Source: Polytrichum commune (taxonomy: Eukaryota; Streptophyta; Polytrichopsida; Polytrichales; Polytrichaceae). Taken from it: a stretch of DNA of 64,000 nucleotides. Location: positions 31,742,001 through 31,806,000 of the forward strand of contig OX485804.1 of NCBI GenBank assembly GCA_950295325.1, in the 5' to 3' direction. Shown here piece after piece: positions 1-12,362 of this stretch (position 1 is the stretch's first letter; each line of letters starts with the position of its first letter). A model generated the notes under the pieces. That model saw only the letters and a list, made by a program, of their open reading frames with translations. It made no database searches and had not been told where the DNA came from. A program made the position numbers and the translations under genes.

Positions 1-2081
1 GACCACTCTGAATGTTGTTGGTGGAAAGGTGGGGTTAATGACCCGCGAATCCACTATTATGTTGTTGGCCCCATAGATTGGGAGTAATGGCCCCAATTTA
101 TGAAGATTGCGCAACAGGTTGAACCTACAGGTCGCCCGTCACCCTGGTCCCATTGAGTTGCATTTCGTGGTCTATCCAGTGTAAACACATTTAACAATCA
201 AAACATACAAAATAAATCGTAAACCCTTGTTGGCAAGAGACCCGAGGTAAGGGGTGATGCCTAATATGTTAATGTAGTAAGTTAGGACGTGCAAACAAAA
301 GTAAGTAATTAAGAAGGAATTTGTGTGAAGGGTGGGACTTAGGCCAAATTCCCCCGCTTAGAAAACTAAATAGAAATAAATAAAGAAATAGGAAGAATTG
401 AATGGTCCATCAAATTGTCGTTATTCCGTTCGTTGAGTTGGGGTGGTATGAGTCACACCCGGTTGGGTGTATCAGAACCATCCCAATTCACAAATTAGGA
501 TTGCCTTGGTTTCAAGGCTGGTGCGTCTGCGCGTAGAATAGGTTGTAGGTTAAGGTTAGAACTAGATATGAAATTGGTTAGTGGAGTTTAAAGCCACACT
601 AGTAAAAAACTAAGGCCTAACCTCCGGAGGTACTACGACGCATATTTAATCTCCCTTAAAAATCTAACTACTCACGTTATACACCTATCATCCGGGTTCG
701 GCTTGGGCGCCTGCAAATGCAGGCCACCTTCACCGAAGGGCTTGTGTGATACTTTTAGGCTCCCTCGAAAGGGGGTGGCCCAAAAGTACCACAGTCCCCC
801 TCTTTTCCAACCACACTGATAGGAACTGAACCTAACTTCCAAGCAAGATCAATGTTGGTTGTTAATCAACAAATGGGGATTAATGTGTCCTCAATATTTC
901 TTGGCCCTAAGGCCCCATGTGTCATGAAAACATCGGCATCTCGATAACAATAACCATGGGCTACAAAGAGCTCGATCATATGCAACAACCACAATAACTC
1001 AGCTCAAAAAGTTTGGTAATTAATTGCTTCATGATACATGACAAATTCACCACCCGAGATATTAACATGCATGGCCGAGTAAAGCATTCTACTAACTTAC
1101 AGATGAGGTCGATAGAACATTAGGTATAGAACAGTATGTATAACGCCCACATACCTTTCAATCATATTTCCGTGCACAATTCTTCGGATGGTACTGTCCA
1201 TGACAGGTCAAACACTTAATATGTTAGCACAAAAACGTCATCACTAGGTTGTAGCCGTAAGTTCTAATCCTTAACCCCCTGCACATGTTGGATGAAGAGT
1301 TGAGACAATGTTTCCACTAAACGCACTTGACATCGCCAAGTTTTCAAACACTTCAATGGCTCCCTGAAAGAAGGCAAAATGCCATTATTGTTACGTAGTC
1401 AAATTGAACATAAACTGGGTCCAAGGACATCAGAAGTTAGACCCGACATGCACCCACATATCTCATAATTCCAGGAGCATTATAATTGCTTTTCATTAAC
1501 TCATACTATTCTCTTTGAAATTGCTAAACACTATCACTTCGTAGGTTCACAAAGATGAGAAAAATGACCAGTTCCAGGCAGTGATTAATGGGTGCCCAAT
1601 GAAAGGAACGCATTTACACAGAATTGCCTAACTGATACACCACAAAGTGCCAGAAAATTCCGTAGTGCACCACTATGACTACGGAGCGGCATTGTAGAGG
1701 TTGATGCGATCAACCTACCCTAGACATACAACACAAGCCCAGGGATTATCCTTCATATACCTCATATGAAACCTACTAAATAATCCTCAGATCTGAAATG
1801 GGTTCAGCTGGTTCAGATGTCTAGGTTGACCAGGGACCATTCTAAGCTCATGATTTCTCACTCATGTCTGAAGCCAAGGAATTTAGATTGTCAAGACCTA
1901 TTGTGAATAATGGGGGGGGTCTCTCTACAACTACGAATGTCACTCTTTGGCTCAAGGTTGCAGACCTGAGCAAATGAAGCTCTTTATTTCCAGGTCTACT
2001 GTGGCATATTACAAAGCGCCCAAAAAATGTGGAACTTGGAACTTGGAAATCCATTGGGGCTTGAACCATGACCAAACACAA
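1..2081. other. No gene recognised; downstream flank of the integrase gene
   Basis: I see no supported gene here. Open frames are short and lack recognisable motifs. A small perfect stem (arms GCCTGCA/TGCAGGC, two-base loop) lies near 711-726, and an imperfect stem around 750-790 surrounds AAAAGT/ACTTTT. The right end (about 1850-2081) lies just 3' of the minus-strand integrase gene and may hold its 3' untranslated sequence. I could not find an inverted-repeat terminus of the transposon by eye. Confidence 0.4.
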
Positions 2082-3721
2082 TTAACCACTGTGCGAAGAA
2101 TCCCTCCTTTGGAGAGCAGCTTGCAGAAGTCTGCATGTTGTCCGTCTATCTGCTGGCAATGCTTCCCGGCTCATAACCATATCACAATGAGACTGCAGGT
2201 CAGGGCCACCTTCATCAACATAATGCAAACACTCATATGTCAGGGCCACGTGGAGATTGTACATTCTCTGCAAGCTCCCACGCATTCCTGCAGCGCCAAT
2301 CATGTATGCTGCGTCACGAACGTGCTCAATGTCCTCGGCCAACAAGGATGCAGGCTGCGGCGGGTTGGGTGCATACGGTCTTCTATTCACCTCCAGGTCG
2401 TCGTGGCCCGAGTCCTCCATATTCCAAGGATCATCGTCCACAGATGGTGGCAACACTAGCCTGCGCATTCATGTGCAAACTTGCATATCAGCGATGGGCA
2501 AGCCCTACCCGGCGTGTGTCAAGGGTTCTCACGCAATCAATTCAACATTCATGAATTCACAACTACACACTCTAGTACTGCGCAGATAACAAACAAACCC
2601 AATGTGCAGGCAAAGGAGGTGTGTTACCCCATTTCGCGCTCCCATGACTGGAACATGCAATCTGGTACATGGCCCGCCAAGTGCCGGCCATTTTGATTGA
2701 TCTTCCTCACTCTGTGAACGTTCCATGTCGCCACAAAGTTCGCAAGGTCCTGTTGGATGGCCGGGAGGAAAACAGCCACCATGGACGCCTTTTGGACGGG
2801 GTTAACCAGGTTCAGGAAACCATGGCGGCCCAAAAGCGTCAACAAGTGTTTGTAGTAAAAAATGAGATGCGTCCATACTTGCCTCCAAAAATGCTCGATA
2901 CGTTGGTTGTGCACAGACGAGCCCCGCAGAAATGGCCGGAATATGTTGGGTCGACCCCTTCTCATGTCCGCTTCTACCATGTTGTGCTCCGCCGCAAAGT
3001 CCGATCTCAATCGGAGGGGACGGCCATATCTGCGAACGGCATCTGCATACGCATCATATATGGTGGTTTGTCGTTTATCCATTGCAGCACGAGCCCATAA
3101 CACGAAATGTGTCCCTCCATCTATGCCCGCATGGATTTTGATTCCCCACTTCGCCAACTTGTCATATGCTGCAACGACATGAAGAGTGCATGAATGTGCG
3201 TAAACACCTCAAGTGTCCCTTAAACAAGATATTTCAAAAAGCAAGATCGAGAAGGTCTCACAGTCCATGTGCCATAAGATCATGGGCTTCGTGATGGTGT
3301 ATTGCCCCCTTCTCAGCCGGCCGAGTTGGCGCCGCTCCATATGTTCAGGGTGCATTGTGTTCAGCGCATCCTGGACCGCCTCTCTGCCGACCCTCAGTCC
3401 TGACAGTCGAAGTCTGCACTGCACACTACGGATACCCCAATTCACTCCGGCTCGCAGAATTGGAACTTCGCTGCGAATGGCTGCTATGACGTCTCCGGAG
3501 TCCACATTAGGAGTATCATAAACCCCCCTCCATCCAAGCAGCTGCAACCTCCTCCTAAGAATATTTCTGCCAATTCCTAACGTCCCTGCCACATCCTTAA
3601 AATGGTCACCTCTGCCGAGTCGTCGCTCCACATACTTCAAAAGTAGATGCCCATCCACATACACAACTCTCGTCTGCTCTACATTAGGGACTGGGACCAT
3701 TTCATTGTTCGCAGCCTCCAT
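2082..3721 (-). CDS. Integrase-type DDE transposase, three exons, intact
   Basis: Predicted to catalyse DNA strand transfer for a mobile element. Exon 1 is 3721-3262, exon 2 is 3168-2628 and exon 3 is 2460-2082. Both introns (3261-3169 and 2627-2461) are GT..AG, and the exons sum to 1380 nt, giving 459 residues with no internal stop. Residues about 25-65 look like a helix-turn-helix (GTLGIGRNILRRRL). The integrase core has WHMD (D153, completed across intron 1 as WHMDSYDKL), IHAGIDGG (165-172), RSD (D210) and HNQRIE (E245), i.e. D-56-D-34-E. The core signature, with RYGRPLRLRSD and SSVHNQRIE, matches a eukaryotic integrase-core family common in fungi and fish, not retroviral-type plant Gypsy/Copia integrases. 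There is no reverse transcriptase, RNase H or protease nearby. The ATG at 3721 was chosen because the frame upstream is low in coding character. The C-terminal exon is acidic and unrecognised. Confidence 0.85.
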
Positions 3722-5866
3722 GGTTGCACGAGGGCCGCCTGACCAGGAATCCACGGCAGTATGGCCACTTTGCACTAACGCCGGATGCACTGACCAGGGA
3801 TGCACAAGCTCAGTGTATGTTCTCACCCAATAGCCAACCCCGCTGAACGCACAAATGACACTATTTGGGCATGCACACATGACCGAACCCCTCCCCCCAA
3901 AAAATACCCAGAAATAAGAAGTCACAATGAGAATGTCAACTATTATAACTACATCCAGAATAAGGGTCTCTGACCCTGGAGAGCACCTGACCCCCATGAT
4001 AGGAGGCTTCAGACCAACAAAAATTGGTGGCAGGCCACATGTTGGCTACATGTGGAATTTAAATTGGTTAACAAACTTCTCCCAAGTAGCCCTTCTCAAA
4101 CACGTCTTTGTAGTGTCCATTATTAGAAAAACACCTAACCACATCCCACCCAAATATAGTGGTTCAATTGAGAAAAACTGAACCTTCAATGGCCCTGACG
4201 CTATATCATGAACTTCCCCCAAGCAGGACAACTTTGATGAGCACACTGTACATGATGGGGAAGGAACAACCGCGACCCAGGCACAGCGAATCATGATAGT
4301 CAGATGTACCCTACAACAAGGTGCTATGGAGGATAGGGTATACCTGCAGTTCCTGGTATTGAATGTAGCCATTCTGTAACGATAAAGCACAGTTTGTAGA
4401 CAATTGTTTCTCAACCCAGTTGTACGATATTGTTAGGACTGCCCGGACTCCCCTTAATGGAAGCAGAGGTGCGACAAATGAGTAATGTAGTGAGGTGCAA
4501 TAAATCCTGATCACCGTGACATGTATGATAATATTTGATAGAATGCACACACTATTATGCCAACGTATGATTGAGCCAGTAGACATTACGGTTCTCCACA
4601 CTGCAATACGATGGCATTACTTCTCAAGGTCAACCGGCTATACCATCAGGTGGATCATTAGGTATAAACTTCCAATGCTTCTAGCACACGCCACCACAGC
4701 CGCAGATCCCATTCTGACACTTAACTCCATCCACCAAAGCACTCTACTCTACACGAAAACATCATGATCAACACACAGAACACCAGAGGTTGTCATTCTC
4801 CTTGAAACTGCTCACTGAATGTGTAGTAAAGCCGGACTACTCCGAGGCGATATCAGACTGCATAGCAGGTCGTCAACCAGAAATGCACTCTCTTCTTCAA
4901 AAATAGACCGTAGAAATTAATTGAGTTGGGTACTACACTTGGACTGTGAACAAGCTGGTTTTCTTCACTGTGAGCTCAGAGGATACGTATGGCAAAGTGT
5001 ACAAGGGACAAACAAGCATGTAAACTTTCATCTGCAGAGCATTATACCGTTGCATAAACTCAGCGTAGACGAAGTTTGGATTGTATGCTCGCCTAGCACG
5101 AGGGTGGACACTTCCACTATGAGCGCAGCAATGGCCCCTGCGATGCGACCCGATGGACAGGAGTAGGAGCAGCAACAAGCTCCGGAACGACCGCGCCTGG
5201 GGCTGGTGGGAAGGAAAGCAGATGTGGAGCTTGGGCGGCAAACCCGAGCACTTTTTGAGTGGGTGGGGTGGGGGGAAACTCCTGAAACGGACATGGTCCT
5301 AGGAGGTAGTGGGGTGGGGTGGTGGTGGGGTGGTGCCGTGGTACATGAGGGCGTGTGGCCACCTCCTATAGGGTTGAAGGCATGCCTGCTCGGGCCCAGT
5401 GTGTGTGCTTCACAATAATCATACCACGTTCCACTTCAAACCCACAGTGTCGCATGGCTTTTTTAAATACAGACGGAAATGCCAATTGACGGTCACATGT
5501 TATTCTAAAATGTCACCACAATTTTGGGTTACACAATGTTTTGGAGGAATTAATATAATTATCAAAATACAATCTTGATTTGCAAACAATACACAAAATA
5601 TCAATCGAGCGTAATTATCTTTCGGACCCGCATGTTTCTCCATATGTTTGCAATGGTAGTCCAATCCATTGCATCACTGCAAGCCCACAAAGAGAGACCC
5701 GCATGAGCCACCTATGGTCTTCAAGTTCAACTTTTTAGCGCAAGTGGCTTTAGGGTTTACCTTGTTCGGAATACCCTCTCTCACACGTAGTTGCACTTGA
5801 TGGAATGAGTATAATTATCTACGAAAGATGCATAAGATTAGGTATAGAAGCCAATGATAACGATCA
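3722..5866. other. No firm gene; proline-rich minus-strand frame near 5.1-5.4 kb
   Basis: This is the upstream (5') side of the integrase gene and would hold its promoter, though I recognise no element. At 5117-5362 on the minus strand an open frame is rich in proline and histidine (for example HHPTTTPPHYLLGP). The opposite strand there is G-rich (GGGGTGGGGTGG around 5310-5335), so the composition alone could explain the frame. I do not call it a gene. Confidence 0.3.
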
Positions 5867-5932
5867 CCTGGCTTTGGCAACTGCCGTAGTGTTGCCGCTG
5901 CGGCAACATCTGTGGCAGTTGCCAAAGCCAGG
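5867..5932. repeat. Near-perfect 66-bp hairpin
   Basis: The left arm 5867-5885 (CCTGGCTTTGGCAACTGCC) pairs perfectly with the right arm 5914-5932 over 19 bp. Inside the loop a second perfect stem, GTTGCCGC/GCGGCAAC (5891-5898 and 5900-5907), closes on one base. Both stems carry the word GTTGCC/GGCAAC, so it looks like a foldback element or nested inverted repeat. It is short for a plant microRNA precursor, though that was considered. Confidence 0.8.
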
Positions 5933-8780
5933 CAACTGTGCATATAGGATTCCATAATTAGGCCAATAAATGTGCCATTCCAAATTGAGACCACATATGC
6001 ACCATGCCTCACATATTTTTTTGTTCTTCATCATGTCAAAGTGTCATGGTCATTTAATACATACTTTAAAATAAAATAAAAAGTAAATATCTACTGCCCA
6101 ACCTCTACTAGCCATAATTCTCGCACCTGGCGATTAACAAAGTTCAATGTACTAAGGCACCAAGTCTCTTTATTCATGTAAGGTTGTAACTGAAAGGCTT
6201 AGTGGGGGTCCATAATGGATGGTATCAACTTGGTGCCAGTTGGCGAGTTCTTCCTCAAGCTAGCCAATGCTCTACAATCTTGAGTCCTTGGGATAACATC
6301 ACAAGTGTGTGTTTGAAGTCCCACCTACCCATTTACACGACAATAGACATACACTGATGGTGGACCGGTGGTTGTGAAGGCCGCTGACATGCCAAATATT
6401 TTACAACTATGTCTAATTGTTCACAAACTTCCTAAGAAGTTTAATCATAAGCTTGGTATTTGGTGTTTATTTTTTCCATTTTTCCCATCCCGTGACCACA
6501 TCAATAGTGAATCATACCAATCAACTTTCAATTTTCTGGAATTTGCTTGAACTAGGTCGTGCAACTTCAAAGTGCATACAAACAACTAATCCGGCCTATA
6601 CCAAAGTTGGGGGAGTCAATCAAATAGGGCACCTCGAAATAAGTTTGGAGATAACATCAAAAAGCTGGGTAAATCTTAAAATCTCTTATGGTGGGCATTG
6701 GTAAAAAAAATGACAATACACAGATTGTTTTGGTATTATTTTAGAGTTTTAAGGGTTGTATCATATTACTTCTTCCACCTTGGCAACGCCCCCCCCCCTT
6801 GGAACAATTGTTGAGGTGCTACATGCCATGCTTCAATATGTCATACGCGCATATCGAGCTTATTGTTTTTAATTGATAGACATTAGGATGTCTTCAATTA
6901 TAGAGATCAAATATGGGCCTACATTTAGAGATCTTGAGAGTTAATGGCAAAGAGCAAGTTTGTCATGTTTTAAGTTACCACAAATATGTGTTAATATTAA
7001 TACTATAGCAATCGAGCTTTCTCTTCCATATACCATTGTCCAACAATATAGTGCTACTTATGTATCGGTTATCCATGGGAAGGGACATTTATATGTTTGA
7101 ACATGATTTTATTGATTCTAGATGATCTAAGATAGAAGGTCAGTTTTAGCTCATGTAAAAGCGCTAGAATGGCCACTTGATCTCTCAATCTTTTGAGCCC
7201 TATCAAATGCGATGTCTAACGTCAAAAAATATAGTGGACACCAATTACCATGTCTCTATTTAAATGTAAAGGACAATAATATATAATATATATGTATATA
7301 TAATTAAGGGACAAAAATAAACAATATACCTGTATATAGATTTCTGTCCGAACATGTGGTTGAGGTAAGGGTCCTTGCCAAACACATCTTGGTGCCTTTG
7401 CCTCCGCAATACAACAAAAACCTTAGAAATCTTTAGTGGAACCCATGCTCCACTCAAAAGAAGAGTGCGGCTACACTTCGTCTAGCCTTGCAAAGTTGCC
7501 CACTTACTGCTCGACTCGACTTACATAATGTTATTTGTCCCAAGCTTGGCCGTGACAACAATTTTAAGAGCAAGATATAGTGGCGGGCCCCCCCTTGGCC
7601 TAGTGGGCACAACCCGTCCTAGGTACCTCCACATTGTAAAGAACATGGTGTATTATTGTTGTGAAGGAGTGTATTTACAACTACATGTTAACCTTTACTA
7701 AAAATTGTATTTGGAGTCATTAGGGTTCAGTAAGCCTTAAGTGACTTGTAGATATTTATCTAGCAACAGAGCGGCAAATTCTCAATGAAACCTGCATATA
7801 ATTATAGTTTGTGTCATGATGGCTTATTTTGCTGGGTGTTTAGGGTGAGGAGATGATGAAGTCCAAAGTGTCATATAGGTAGTACTTTTGGTGACGTACA
7901 TCGTGAGGGCTTAGAGGTCTAGTTATAATTAAAGATTTGGGATGTCAATATGGTCAGCAATAATTTCCCCCTGTGTGGGAAAGTATTTGGATACTTCTGC
8001 TTGTATATCCCCACAGTTAGGTGTTCATGCAATCTTCCAGTCTGCCCCTGGTCTGACAGGCTATTGAAGATACCCAGCAGCCAACCCGGAGCAGGAGAAA
8101 CCAGGACTGACATACACACAGTATAAGGACATGTTGTGGATGCCTCGGGGAAGACGTCACCTGAGAATCCCTTCAATCATGCCAAGTAATGAGATGTGCG
8201 CAGAATAACTTTGAGTGTTTTGTCTTTCTGTCCAATGGTATATCTTAATTTGTGATTGTGAGTCATATGAATTGATCTGCCTAGGCAGGCGTTCATAGCT
8301 CGTTGGAGCACACAACAATCTCGTTCATTTACATTCTGAGTTTCAGTGCTTCTTGGTCAAGTGGTTAGATCCTAGCAGATAGAGAGGTGAAAGCAGGCCT
8401 GACAAGTGTTACAATATGTTGAGGGAGATACATCGGAATTTCATCAAACTCTGACACAAAAAATACATGCTGCGATGACATTTGATCACCCAGGGTTGCA
8501 AAAATACATGTTGCTCAATACAGTAACCCTCACAAGCAATCCACAATTCATGATCACCAAAAATTCCATGTAAGGTGAGACGAGGTTGGCAGACTTTTCA
8601 AGGTGCAAATAACGATTCATGCTTGGCCCCATTGAGGCTCTTGGATGCATCAACAATATTGTTCAACATTGCAGTTCCCCTCACGCCTCTCACATATTGC
8701 ATACATATGTGCTTCAAAATGTAACACTACTCTACAAGCCCCACCAGAACGGCCACGCAACCATCTAGGGCACTTCAGTC
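5933..8780. other. AT-rich stretch without recognised genes
   Basis: No frame shows recognisable protein motifs or paired splice sites. It contains short homopolymer runs (C at about 6790-6798, G/C at 7588-7594) and an AT-alternating tract near 7278-7306. I see nothing else that can be supported. Confidence 0.4.
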
Positions 8781-8786
8781 CCAACA

Positions 8787-9755
8787 ATTGTGTAAAATTT
8801 GCACAATTCCCATGCGCTGTCAACCCGGCGTTGTAGCCCACATTTCCGCAGGCTCTGCTTGCAATGTAGCTCGTGCACGAGTCAATTCTCCGGAGAGGGC
8901 CCTGCATACGCTGGTGCCATTGTCGCCGGCCGGCCCCTCCATAGGGGCTATAAACGGTCCAGGCTCCATGTGGTTGTTTTCCCCAGCAGAGGGCGCTATT
9001 GGGATAATGCATATGGCGCTAACGCCATCTTGAATCCACGGACTTCCTCACCCGCCATACCAACTGGATATGCTGCGAGTGAAGGCTAGATCTCCGGTAG
9101 GCCAATCCCAAATCCCGAGCACCCATGCATTGGGGATTGGCAAGCGATCAAAGACTGGCACCCACCACTCCACCTGCAACACCGGAGTTGCTACTGGCAT
9201 GCCATGCGCGAACACGTTCACAAATATGTTGTGCGATGACGGTGACGTGCGCTCTGCCAAGCACCCCAATCCAGGCTCCTGCGGCAGGGATATCAGCCTC
9301 GGAATGCAGAGATCCCGGCATCCTTGCAGACCCCACACCCCCTCTGCAAATTTCCACGTGATTATCGACATGCAACGGAAATGTTCTGGAAAACCCACAG
9401 GGAACTCCATCCTGGGAGTGGGTCTTGTGTGTATGTCGCACAACTTGATTACCCATGCGCCCAAGAGATCAAAGTCCATGGCACTGAGTACGCAGGCGGA
9501 GCTCCAGAAGGCAATGGTCGTGACATTCGAGCGGTCTAGGGTGATGAGGACATCCCCAACAACTGGGAACAAGTGAGGTTGCAGTGCATCCTCATTCCAA
9601 CTAATGTGAGGTGTGACCATGTTCTCCGTGATAGACCACGCGGTTGGACCGACGTTGGGTGCGCCTGTGGCTGGGTCACCTGATTCTCCCACTTGAAGGG
9701 AGGAAAACTCTCACCAGAGTGCCGTGTGAGGAGCAATTTGGCCTAAACTCTCACT
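8787..9755 (-). CDS. Possible multi-exon gene, GC-rich, unknown product
   Basis: Uncertain. A minus-strand frame of 214 codons (9692-9048) is open through a block that is clearly more GC-rich than its surroundings. It has many tryptophans (EWWVPVF, GIWDWPTGD) and begins after a possible splice acceptor (TTCAAG), not at an ATG. Its last codons overlap a good donor (GGCGGTGAGG, near 9050). Downstream on the same strand, about 9010-8830, another frame reads PIAPSAGENNH, EPGPFIAPMEGPAG and LTRARATLQAEPAEMW, which has protein-like composition and could be the next exon. I recognise no family. A 168-codon frame on the plus strand (9070-9576) covers the same DNA, so strand is not certain. The strand and base composition match the integrase gene at 2-3.7 kb. 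Confidence 0.35.
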
Positions 9756-9862
9756 CGGAATCACCACTGTCGTGTGCAAAGCAAATTTCCCTTAAACTGT
9801 GGTGCTACCTGTAGAATGTGACCTATGGTACACCTTCAAAAGACGCTCATTAGGCAATGACC

Positions 9863-9964
9863 ACCTCATGGGTACTGCTCCTTCGCTCGCTTGAAGTGGT
9901 GCTACCGACGACGACCTCATGGGTACTGAGACTTCGCTCGCTTGAAGTGGTGCCGCCGTCGATA
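9863..9964. repeat. 51-bp tandem duplication
   Basis: Two adjacent copies of a 51-bp unit (9863-9913 and 9914-9964) share CCTCATGGGTACTG and CTTCGCTCGCTTGAAGTGGT and differ at a few bases. The period is a multiple of three, and two minus-strand frames stay open across it. It lies just upstream of the possible minus-strand gene at 8.8-9.7 kb and could be part of a 5' exon, but I have no motif to support that. Confidence 0.7.
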
Positions 9965-10049
9965 ACGACTCCAATCCGGGTACAGCAGCCCGGTTCACCA
10001 TATTGAAAAAATTTCACACATGATTCCATCCCATCCGAACCCAATTCAA

Positions 10050-10850
10050 TTTCCATGCTCTTCAAGTATGATAATTATGTGGCCCACACCATTTCTGTTT
10101 CACTATCATTAAAACATACATATAACTAAACAATATTAGGCTATTTGATTTGAACATTGAAATTGATATATTAATAATATAATATCATCGAAAGTAGATG
10201 CTAATTTGGGGTGGTGTACGAATTATCGTGGTCCAACTCATAGCAGAATGGAAAAGAGATGGGGGGAATGAAATGTGGGCATTTAAGACAAAAACTTGAA
10301 CTACCCATTTATAAAATTAACATAGCAATAGGGGCCGGGATAGACGAGTTCATGTTTCATCACAAAACCAAGGTCCAAAAAGTACCTAACTTCAATTTTT
10401 TTGGCTTCCCACCAAAAAATAACCATAATATTGGCTAGATGGTTCGGCCATGGATAGACTAGCTCTCACATAGATTAGCCACCTCATATGTTAGCTAACT
10501 ATCTGAATTGGGCAATGCGGGCACGATATAATTAACTGGAGTGGCTACTGCCTCTAACCGGAGCCTTAACCAGGATCTGCAACTGGACCCCAAATTGGTC
10601 AACCTTTGGTAGTGGTAACCATGATGTGCGGTTGTGCAATTGGTTAGCTCACATATGAGTTAACATAGAGGGCTCCTTATGCCGAAATGTAGTTTTCATA
10701 TGGTATAAAATGGGTTGTGGCGAATATGAGCATGACACGTGGCAAGTTTTGGGGTAAAATCATTATTTTGAGTTGGAAGAGAGAGCCCTCTACAGTGGTT
10801 GATGTCGCTACCTCAATCTGTTAGCTAATTCTAGTTGCACCCGGTGGTTC
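10050..10850. repeat. Dispersed composite repeat (modules A and B), copy 1
   Basis: Module A (about 10050-10590) matches 54940-55440 in reverse complement. Module B (about 10600-10850) matches 55505-55765 in direct orientation. Shared words include GTGGCCCACACCATTT, TCATATGTTAGCTAAC, CTCTAACCGGAGCCTTAACC and GGTCAACCTTTGGTA. Within B, a smaller inverted repeat GAGGGCTC...GAGCCCTC flanked by TA on both sides (about 10666-10797) is present in both copies and may be an older nested MITE. No coding potential is seen. Confidence 0.6.
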
Positions 10851-11761
10851 GCTTTGATCCTAATACATGTAATCCATGGTGCATAAGTAACGTGACCCAT
10901 GTGAATTTCTCTCTTCGTGTGTTATTAGAATTTTGAAACATTTCATGGGAACCTTGGGGACCATTGAGGGAACCGTGACCACAAACCCTAAACCTTGAAC
11001 CATGACAATTCCGTAGTTTACAATTAGTATTGAGCTAGCATGTAGAATGTGTATAGGGTCTATTCTCTTGGTGATTGGTATTCCCAATTTAACACTACGG
11101 CACTAGATTGCTATTTGATGTGTTACCGTGAGGAACTCTCAAAATGGCCAATTCTCACTTTATGCAAGCATTTCACTATTGCAGTTGCACAAGTAATTGT
11201 TGAATGGCCCATTGTAATGCTAGGCAGATGGGTCTCTAAATTGATATTTTTACCCCAAACCCTACTACTACTTCTTGTAACACCCTATTAAACACACTAT
11301 GGGACTTGAGCTCAAGAAGGTTAGCAACTAAACTGAGGTTTAGGGCAACCCTCCTTATAATTTATGGAGCTCCTCAGAATATCTTCATCCAAAGTTGAGT
11401 TTTTTCCACTCACGATAATTGTCATAATTAAGCATAAGAGCTACCAATAAGACAAGTAATAGAAAAGGCAAACTTGCCAAGCAGTAACCATACAACCAAA
11501 CTCTATTCATAAATATCCTTGGTAAGTTCAGTTCATGGGTAAGTATGGTTCCATTCCATGTACGTGGATTTAGAATCTTTTGAGCATATAAAATTCTGCC
11601 GGGCAAGACAATTTTCTTTTGTACCACAGTACCGCACACAAAGGCATCACGTGGAAGCTAAGTTTAGGCTAAGTCTTTGAATCACTACTATGGAGTAGTA
11701 AGAGTAAGATGTGAGTTCGGGCGGGAGCGGGAGGTTCTGTTTGTATTGTTCTAGCTAAGCC

Positions 11762-12358
11762 ATGACGTCCATGGATGTGTTAGCAACGCCTCACGGGGGC
11801 CAGGAGAGTCTCATGCCGAATCACCAATACTGTGCGCGCCTTCCGACCTCTGTGGTGATCGCGAATATTTGGCCACTCCTGGTTGCACCCGTTCGGACGA
11901 TGAGTGCAAGCAACCTTGGAAGTAGTAACTGCCTCGATGTTCTGTTCAAGTTGAGATCGTTGAACACTGAGTGGAAATGGCTCGTAGACACCTCCACAGA
12001 GTGGGCCGCCTTCCGAGTAGCAAGATGCGAAAGCAAGGGCCTTGTGATACGGGGGGCCTCATCGGGATTCGCACTTCGTCATGCACTTCAAGAGTATACC
12101 AATGCTTTGTCATTGCTAACTACACCTAGCAAATTGTCGGACATTATGGTGCATCACCCCCTGATCGCCCCATTCCCGGACATATCCGATCGGTGGTTAT
12201 GCGTGCTCAAGTCTTGTTTGGAGGTCGCCAGAGATGGCACGCGGGAAGCTGAAGATGTCAGTGCTGCATACATGTACATACCACCAGAAGTGGGCGCCAT
12301 CATCTCCAAAGAGAGGGTTGCAGTAGGCTTTGAGCTACTCTCTTGCAAGGCAGTGTAG
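11762..12358 (+). CDS. Intact 198-residue single-exon ORF, F-box-like N-terminus
   Basis: An ATG-started, uninterrupted frame of 198 codons in a locally GC-richer patch. Residues about 28-75 resemble an F-box-like helical motif: LPTSVVIANIWPLL, then LFKLRSLNTEWKWLV and STEWAAFRVAR. This pattern of Leu-Pro start, Ile-Trp, Arg-x-(Leu/Val)-Asn-x-x-Trp and a second Trp recurs in large lineage-specific families of non-seed plants as I remember them. The remainder (residues 80-198) has no motif I recognise. If it is F-box-like, the role would be substrate recognition in an SCF ubiquitin ligase, but that is inference. The ORF ends in ELLSCKAV at a TAG, immediately before a block of degenerate tandem repeats. 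Confidence 0.5.
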   Translation: MTSMDVLATPHGGQESLMPNHQYCARLPTSVVIANIWPLLVAPVRTMSASNLGSSNCLDVLFKLRSLNTEWKWLVDTSTEWAAFRVARCESKGLVIRGASSGFALRHALQEYTNALSLLTTPSKLSDIMVHHPLIAPFPDISDRWLCVLKSCLEVARDGTREAEDVSAAYMYIPPEVGAIISKERVAVGFELLSCKAV

Positions 12359-12362
12359 ACGA

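Noticed and set aside
2669-3182. Long plus-strand frames of 69-143 codons
   Set aside because: They are antisense shadows of integrase exon 2, whose catalytic motifs are clear on the minus strand.
5867-5932. MicroRNA precursor
   Set aside because: The duplex is short and perfectly paired with no usual mismatches, and I have no small-RNA evidence. Described as a hairpin only.
9070-9576. 168-codon plus-strand ORF
   Set aside because: It overlaps a longer minus-strand frame with better exon edges and has no recognised motif. Kept only as a caveat on strand.
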